Part shown: positions 59,648 to 64,000 of the stretch, piece by piece | Layout: every line of letters starts with the position of its first letter | How positions within the stretch are numbered: position 1 is the first letter of the stretch | DNA from: Georgenia sp. TF02-10 | GTDB lineage: Bacteria; Actinomycetota; Actinomycetes; Actinomycetales; Actinomycetaceae | DNA length: 64,000 nucleotides | Reading direction: 5' to 3' | NCBI RefSeq assembly: GCF_022759505.1 | Contig: NZ_CP094289.1 | Span: 992,001 to 1,056,000, forward strand | Position numbers and translations under genes: made by a program | Notes under the pieces: model-generated | Told to the model about the DNA's origin: nothing | The model's database searches: none | Seen by the model: only the letters and a program-made list of their open reading frames with translations

Positions 59648-60568
59648 TCAGTCGTCGGCGACGGCGTCGACGGGCGGGACCCAGCGACCGGCCCCGCTGG
59701 CCTGGCGGGCCAGCGTCCAGACGAGCGGGCCGAAGATCAGCAGCGCCGCGCCGATGATCCCGACGGCGACCGGGGAGGCGCCCACCAGCGTCAGCCCGGT
59801 CAGGGTCAGGACGACCACGATCCCGCGGCGGACCGCCCGGGGGTGGACCCGCCCGGCGAGCCGCGCACCGAGGTAGGTGCCCGGCGGGCCGCCCACCAGC
59901 AGCGGGACCAGCACGAGCCAGTCCACGCCGGTGACGATCACGTGGCTGACCGAGGCGGCGACCACGAGCGGGATGGCCTGCACCAGGTCGGTGCCCACCA
60001 GCCGCACCGAGGACAGCGCCGGGTAGAGCAGCAGCAGCGCCACCATGATGAGCGAGCCGGAGCCGACCGAGGTGAGGCCGACGAGGAAGCCGCCCACCGC
60101 GCCCACCGCGACCGTGGCCACCGGCCGCACCTGGACCGTGCCGACGGGCGCCTGCCCGACGGCGGCGCGGCGCAGCGACAGCAGCCGGCGCGCCGAGTAG
60201 GTCAGCGCGGCGAGGAGCAGCGCGACGCCGATGGCGGTCCGGAGGAGGTCCTCGGGGAGCTCGCCCTCGCCGACCGCGCGGAGCACGAACGCCCCGACGA
60301 ACGCCGTCGGGACCGAGCCGAGCACGAGCCAGCCGGCCAGCTTCAGGTTCGGCGACCCGGACCGCCAGTGCACCGCAGCCCCGACGGACTTGTTGACCGC
60401 GGCCGCCACCAGGTCGTTGGAGACGGCGGCGCTCGGCGGGATCCCCAGGAAGATCAGCGCCGGCGTCATCAGGGCGCCGCCGCCCATGCCGGTGAGACCC
60501 ACGACGATGCCGACGCCGAAGCTGACCAGGACGAGCGCGGCCGCGTCGAGGGTGAGCAGGTCGGCCAT
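59648..60568 (-). CDS. TSUP/TauE–SafE family membrane transporter
   Basis: A 306-residue membrane protein with eight or nine helices and the two TSUP repeats: LVSFGVGIVVGLTGMGGGALMTPALIFLGI near the N-terminus, and VGAVGGFLVGLTSVGSGSLIMVALLLLYPAL in the second half. The family moves sulfite, sulfoacetate, thiosulfate or other organic anions; substrate unknown. ATG 60568 has no strong SD. Convergent with pth. In many actinobacteria mfd follows pth here, so this gene appears to replace it. Confidence 0.85.
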   Translation of the reverse strand: MADLLTLDAAALVLVSFGVGIVVGLTGMGGGALMTPALIFLGIPPSAAVSNDLVAAAVNKSVGAAVHWRSGSPNLKLAGWLVLGSVPTAFVGAFVLRAVGEGELPEDLLRTAIGVALLLAALTYSARRLLSLRRAAVGQAPVGTVQVRPVATVAVGAVGGFLVGLTSVGSGSLIMVALLLLYPALSSVRLVGTDLVQAIPLVVAASVSHVIVTGVDWLVLVPLLVGGPPGTYLGARLAGRVHPRAVRRGIVVVLTLTGLTLVGASPVAVGIIGAALLIFGPLVWTLARQASGAGRWVPPVDAVADD

Positions 60569-60846
60569 GCGCGGGGCCCCATCTCGTCCAGGCGCACGGG
60601 CGGGAGCCGGTGCACGGCCTCGGTGATCGGCACATCGTGCCACCACCGGGCCCGGCGCGGACGCGAACGCCGGGCAGCGGGACTCCCCGGCGCGGACGGC
60701 CCTCGGACGTGCTGGCGGTGGGCGGACGTGCTGGCGGCAGGCCTGCCGACGCACCCGGACGCCGAAAGCGGCGCGGCGGGCCGTCCGCGCCGCTACGCTC
60801 GCGTCACTCGGGGCTCGTCCGGCATCGCTGCGTTCAGGGAGTGGCC

Positions 60847-61635
60847 ATGGTCGCCTCGCACATCCCCCCGCCGGCGAGGTGGCGCGTCGTCGGCGGGCTG
60901 GCCGCGCTGCTGCTCCTCGCGGCCTGCACCGCGGAGCCCGACGACGGCGGCCCGGCCACCGAGACCGCAGCGCAGCCGGCCGAGACGACCGAGCCCGCCG
61001 AACCGACGGACGACGACCCCGCGGGCGCGGACGCCACCGGGGACGAGGACGCAGCGGCCGAGCCGCCGTCGGGCGAGGACCCGTCCGCCCCGGACCCCAC
61101 CGAACCGGCGGACGCACCCGACGCCGCCGACGCACCGGACGCAGGCGACGGGGACGCCGGGGCCCCGGACGCCCCGGAGGGCGCGTCCGGCGACGGCTCC
61201 GCGGCCGCGCCCGCGCCGCTCCCGCCCGACTTCGTCGGCCCCGACGAGACCAGCATGGAGGACGCGTTCGACGGTCCCGCGCTCGTCCTGGAGGAGGTGC
61301 AGGTCCGCCGCGAGGACGGCTACGACCGGGTCGTCTACGCGCTCTCCGGCACCGGCTTCCCCGGCTGGGAGGTGGGGTACGTGGCCGAGCCGGGGTCGGT
61401 CCCGCCCGAGGGAGCGGAGAGCGTGCTGCGGGTGGCGCTGACGGGGACCGCCCCCGGGCCGGCCGCCCCGCCGGCGCCGCCGGAGGAGGCCGCCCAGGTC
61501 CTCGCCGTCGCCCCCGCCGAGGAGACCGCCTCCGGCGCGACGTCCCACATCGGCCTCGTGGGTCCGGCTCGCCCGTTCCGGGTCCAGCTCCTCACCGACC
61601 CGAACCGGCTCGTGGTCGACGTTGCGGACGGTTAG
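60847..61635 (+). CDS. Secreted AMIN-like domain lipoprotein
   Basis: A 262-residue exported lipoprotein: a hydrophobic segment WRVVGGLAALLLLAAC ends in the lipobox LAAC. Then follows a long Asp/Ala/Pro/Glu-rich disordered stretch (about 30–120). The C-terminal domain VQVRREDGYDRVVYALSGTGFPGWEVGYV to RPFRVQLLTDPNRLVVDVAD matches the AMIN-like fold of actinobacterial envelope proteins, thought to bind cell-wall polymers. GGGAG lies five bases before the ATG. Function otherwise unknown. Confidence 0.8.
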   Translation: MVASHIPPPARWRVVGGLAALLLLAACTAEPDDGGPATETAAQPAETTEPAEPTDDDPAGADATGDEDAAAEPPSGEDPSAPDPTEPADAPDAADAPDAGDGDAGAPDAPEGASGDGSAAAPAPLPPDFVGPDETSMEDAFDGPALVLEEVQVRREDGYDRVVYALSGTGFPGWEVGYVAEPGSVPPEGAESVLRVALTGTAPGPAAPPAPPEEAAQVLAVAPAEETASGATSHIGLVGPARPFRVQLLTDPNRLVVDVADG

Positions 61636-61660
61636 CGCACTCGATGTGCGACGCCTCACA

Positions 61661-61672
61661 GTGACCGTTACC
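61661..61672. promoter_or_regulatory. Candidate box shared with the rpf genes
   Basis: GTGACCGTTACC is the reverse complement of GGTAACGGTCAC, one base from GGTTACGGTCAC before the first rpf-type gene (27711–27722). It lies about 100 bases before the secreted protein gene at 61770. A shared envelope regulator is possible. Confidence 0.4.
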
Positions 61673-61769
61673 TTCTTGTGACATGTGTAGCCGAACCCCT
61701 AGGGTCCAGTGCGGCCGAGACCGCGCCCGGAGCGCGAGTCCCCCGAGCAGAAGGACAACTGAGGACGCC

Positions 61770-63302
61770 GTGACCAGAACTGATGACTCGCTCCGTACCC
61801 CCGCAGCCCGCGACCACCTCGCTCGCCGGGCCCGACGCCCCCGCATCGCCGCTCTCGCGCCCGCCCTGGCGCTCCCGATTCTGGTCGGCCCGCTGGCGCT
61901 GCCGAGCGCCGCGGCCGACGAGGTCCGGGTGACCGCGAGCGCCGACACCTACACCACCTCCACCCGGCCCGACCACGCCACCGGCAGCGCCGCCAAGGTC
62001 GCCGTGGGTGCCGACGGCGCCGCCACCAAGGTCGGGTACCTGCGCTTCACGCCGGTGTCCGCCGGCCAGGCCCGCCTTGTGCTCGAGGTGCTCAGCGGCA
62101 CCGCCGGCACGCTCAAGGTCCACGCCACCGGTTCCGGCTGGGACGAGGCGGACCTGGCCGCCGGCGGCGCGCCCGCCGTCGGTCCCGTGCTCGGCCAGAC
62201 CGAGCTCACCGGCGGCTGGCAGCGGGTGACAATCCCGCTCGACGTCGACCTCGAGCCCGGGGCGCAGGTCTCGTTCGCCCTCACCCGCGACGACGGCGGG
62301 ATCACCCGCGTCGCCGCCCGGGAGAACGGCGCCGGCCGGGCCGCGGTGCTCAGCGTCGTCCCGACGGGCGGTGCGGCCGCTGCGGCGGCCCCGGCAGCCC
62401 CCGCCCCGGCAGCCCCGGCGGCACCCGGCGCGGATGCACGGGCAGCGGCCGCCGGCGCCGCGCAGGTCGTCCAGCAGGGCACCGGCGAGCTGCCGGTGTA
62501 CGTCTCGCCCAGCCCGGACCGGGGCAACTCCACGCTCGAGGCCTTCGAGACCCGGCACGACGCCGGGTGGGGCACCGCCCTGTTCGCCTACTTCCCCGGC
62601 GACATGCGGTGGAGCCAGGGGTGGGCCAACCTCGTCGCCCGGCACCCCGAGGGCCTGCCGGTGATCGCCTCGCCCAAGGGCGACGACCCCGCCAGCGTGC
62701 GGGACTTCCTGGACCACCTGCCCCAGGCCTGGCGCGACAAGATGACCGTGGCCTACCACCAGGAGCCGGAGGAGGACTTCACGACCCCGGCGCAGCGCGC
62801 CCAGTTCCGCGGGACCGTCGCCGCCATGGCGGACCTGGTCCGGCCCTACGGGGTGCGCAACGCGGTCCACCTGCAGGAGTGGACGATCGACCCGTACAAC
62901 AAGAAGCCCTGGGGCGGGGAGCAGGCGCTCGCCGAGTTCTTCGACCCCGCCGACGTGGACTTCATCTCCTGGTCGCTGTACCCGCCCGAGGGCCGGTCCA
63001 TGCGAGCGGGCATCGACCGCATCGAGGCGTTCTCCGAGAAGTACGCCCCGGGCGTGCCGTGGGGCGTCACCGCCGCCGGCTCACCGGTCGACGGCTCTGC
63101 GCCGATCGGTGGGGCCGCCCGTGCCGAGCGCGCCAAGATCGTGCGGGAGGGCGCGGAGTACGTCGCCCAGGTCGGCGGCGAGTCGTTCGGGTGGTTCGAC
63201 TTCGACGAGTACCTCCCGGGCCAGGACAACCTCGCCGCCAAGGACCCGGCGCTGACGGCTGCGCTGCGGCACGCCGCCGACGTCCAGGTCGCCACGCAGT
63301 AA
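61770..63302 (+). CDS. Secreted two-domain protein: DNRLRE/CBM96-like module plus TIM-barrel-like domain
   Basis: A 510-residue exported protein. The signal helix is LAPALALPILVGPLALPSAAA. The N-terminal domain (EVRVTASADTYTTSTRPDHATGSAAKVAVG to VSFALTRDDGGITRVAA) follows the DNRLRE/CBM96 pattern of cell-surface carbohydrate-binding modules. An Ala/Pro linker (APAAPAPAAPAAPG) leads to a barrel-like domain (VVQQGTGELPVYVSPSPDRGN; YHQEPEEDFTTPAQRAQFR; LQEWTIDPYNKKPWGG; DFISWSLYPPEG). Glu in YHQEPEED and LQEWT are candidate catalytic acids, as in retaining glycosidases, but no family is certain. GTG 61770 has GAGG just upstream. Confidence 0.7.
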   Translation: MTRTDDSLRTPAARDHLARRARRPRIAALAPALALPILVGPLALPSAAADEVRVTASADTYTTSTRPDHATGSAAKVAVGADGAATKVGYLRFTPVSAGQARLVLEVLSGTAGTLKVHATGSGWDEADLAAGGAPAVGPVLGQTELTGGWQRVTIPLDVDLEPGAQVSFALTRDDGGITRVAARENGAGRAAVLSVVPTGGAAAAAAPAAPAPAAPAAPGADARAAAAGAAQVVQQGTGELPVYVSPSPDRGNSTLEAFETRHDAGWGTALFAYFPGDMRWSQGWANLVARHPEGLPVIASPKGDDPASVRDFLDHLPQAWRDKMTVAYHQEPEEDFTTPAQRAQFRGTVAAMADLVRPYGVRNAVHLQEWTIDPYNKKPWGGEQALAEFFDPADVDFISWSLYPPEGRSMRAGIDRIEAFSEKYAPGVPWGVTAAGSPVDGSAPIGGAARAERAKIVREGAEYVAQVGGESFGWFDFDEYLPGQDNLAAKDPALTAALRHAADVQVATQ

Positions 63303-63382
63303 CCGCTTCCGGCACGGCCCGGCCGACCTGCCGGCGCGGCAGTCCTGACGTAGGTCGGGTCCCACCGTGCCGGCACCGATCC

Positions 63383-63421
63383 ATGGCCCCTTCCCCGCCT
63401 CGTGCGCGGGGGAGGGGCCAT
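63383..63421 (+). terminator. Strong hairpin terminator
   Basis: ATGGCCCCTTCCCCGC (63383–63398) pairs with GCGGGGGAGGGGCCAT (63406–63421): 16 bp with one G–T pair and a 7-base loop. It is 80 bases after the stop at 63302 and the best stem in the window, though no T-run follows. The rest of the 356-bp gap shows nothing else recognised. Confidence 0.7.
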
Positions 63422-63658
63422 CGCCGTCGGGGCCGTACCCGGTCTGGAGCCCCCACGCCCGTGGCACCCGACCGGCGCGCTCACGCGCCGTCTCCCCCTC
63501 TTGGTGAGGACTTCACCCTGCCGGGCAGCCGGGCATTCACCCGGTGATCATCCGGGCTCGTCAGCCTCCGCCGGGCCGCCCCGCTGCTTCCCTTGTCCCT
63601 CAGCGGGCTCCCCGGGGGGCGCCGTCGTCCTGGTGCCCCACTGGAGGGAGACGCGATC

Positions 63659-64000
63659 ATGCGTCGTCGTGCATTAGCAGCGTTGCTCTTCGTCCTCGCG
63701 CTCGTCGCCCCGACCGCGCTCGGGCAGTCCGCCGCCGGCGCGGCCGAGGTGGAGCACCAAGGCGTGGTCAGCGGCTCACCCGCCGCGTTCACCCCGCACG
63801 TCCTGGACGGCATCGTCTTCTCGGTGGCCGAGGTCGGCGAGACGATCGTCCTCGGCGGGTCCTTCACCCAGGTCCAGGCCGCCAACGGCGGCCCGGTGCT
63901 CACCCGCAACCGCCTGGTGGCGTTCAACAAGCGCACCGGGCAGATCAGCGCCACCTTCGCGCCGAACGTCAACAACAGCGTGCGGTCGGTGGTGCCCGCG
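63659..64000 (+). CDS. Secreted beta-propeller (delta-60/DUF5122-like) protein, 3' end outside window
   Basis: The first 114 residues are visible. A signal peptide RRRALAALLFVLALVAPTAL leads to AGAAEVEHQGVVSGSP and then a repeat-type motif: GIVFSVAEVGETIVLGGSFTQVQ, LTRNRLVAFNKRTGQISATFAP and NVNNSVRSVVPA. This V-VGGxFT-V-N-LVAF-TG pattern is characteristic of cell-surface beta-propeller repeats in actinobacteria. GGAGGGAG lies eight bases before the ATG at 63659. Codon 6 is TTA, rare in this genome. Function unknown. Confidence 0.75.
   Translation, partial: MRRRALAALLFVLALVAPTALGQSAAGAAEVEHQGVVSGSPAAFTPHVLDGIVFSVAEVGETIVLGGSFTQVQAANGGPVLTRNRLVAFNKRTGQISATFAPNVNNSVRSVVPA

Overview
The window is high-GC actinobacterial DNA. 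SD-led and leaderless genes are mixed, GTG starts are frequent, and two Rpf-type cell-wall enzymes sit beside ksgA. The backbone order pmt–rsmI–metG–tatD–rpf–ksgA–ispE ... glmU–prs–rplY–pth is the one known from Mycobacterium and many other Actinomycetota. A Micrococcales member (Georgenia- or Cellulomonas-like) is my best guess, but the genus is inference only.

Left end (1–3,800): a short operon of a carboxymuconolactone-decarboxylase-like protein, a SnoaL-like protein and a luciferase-like flavin oxidoreductase lies next to a multiply frameshifted TraA-type relaxase/helicase and a helix-turn-helix fragment. This looks like the residue of an integrated conjugative element. From 4,000 to 12,500 come small membrane proteins, an Ogt DNA repair gene behind a sigma factor carrying a premature stop, an MFS exporter, a succinate-semialdehyde-type dehydrogenase and a P1B-type metal ATPase. 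From 12,600 to 16,000 is a manganese-type ABC uptake operon ending with its probable DtxR/MntR regulator. From 16,000 to 18,500 are an alpha/beta hydrolase divergent from a TetR regulator, and an SDR.

The conserved block starts at 18,500: protein O-mannosyltransferase (pmt) divergent from rsmI, then pncA, metG, tatD, two secreted G5/DUF348 muralytic proteins, ksgA and ispE. A four-gene overlapping cassette (ArsR, AHSA1/SRPBCC, PNPOx-like, hydrolase) sits between tatD and the first rpf-type gene. Between ispE (32.7 kb) and glmU (54.5 kb) the block is split by about 22 kb of accessory DNA. It holds a UvrA-like ATPase, a LacI-controlled sugar ABC/GH32 operon with two operators, a PIG-L deacetylase, an ABC-F ATPase, and a decayed patch of toxin–antitoxin genes. 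That patch has a truncated PIN gene, DUF433 with a frameshifted DUF5615, and a Phd antitoxin with a dead vapC. A 277-bp direct duplication and a stray 78-bp piece resembling the ABC-F gene lie in the same patch. The accessory block ends with a MarR regulator, a NatAB-like ABC exporter, a TetR regulator, tRNA-Gln(TTG) and a dead DUF559-like gene.

The right end resumes the block with glmU–prs, a dienelactone-hydrolase insertion, then rplY and pth, followed by a TSUP exporter, an AMIN-like lipoprotein, a secreted two-domain protein and the start of a secreted beta-propeller protein. I found no CRISPR array, rRNA, intact insertion sequence or convincing riboswitch. I did not find a clear new defence or biosynthetic system. 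The most unusual material is the decayed accessory patch at 45–50.5 kb and the regulatory repeats at pmt/rsmI, the rpf genes, and the LacI and ArsR operons.
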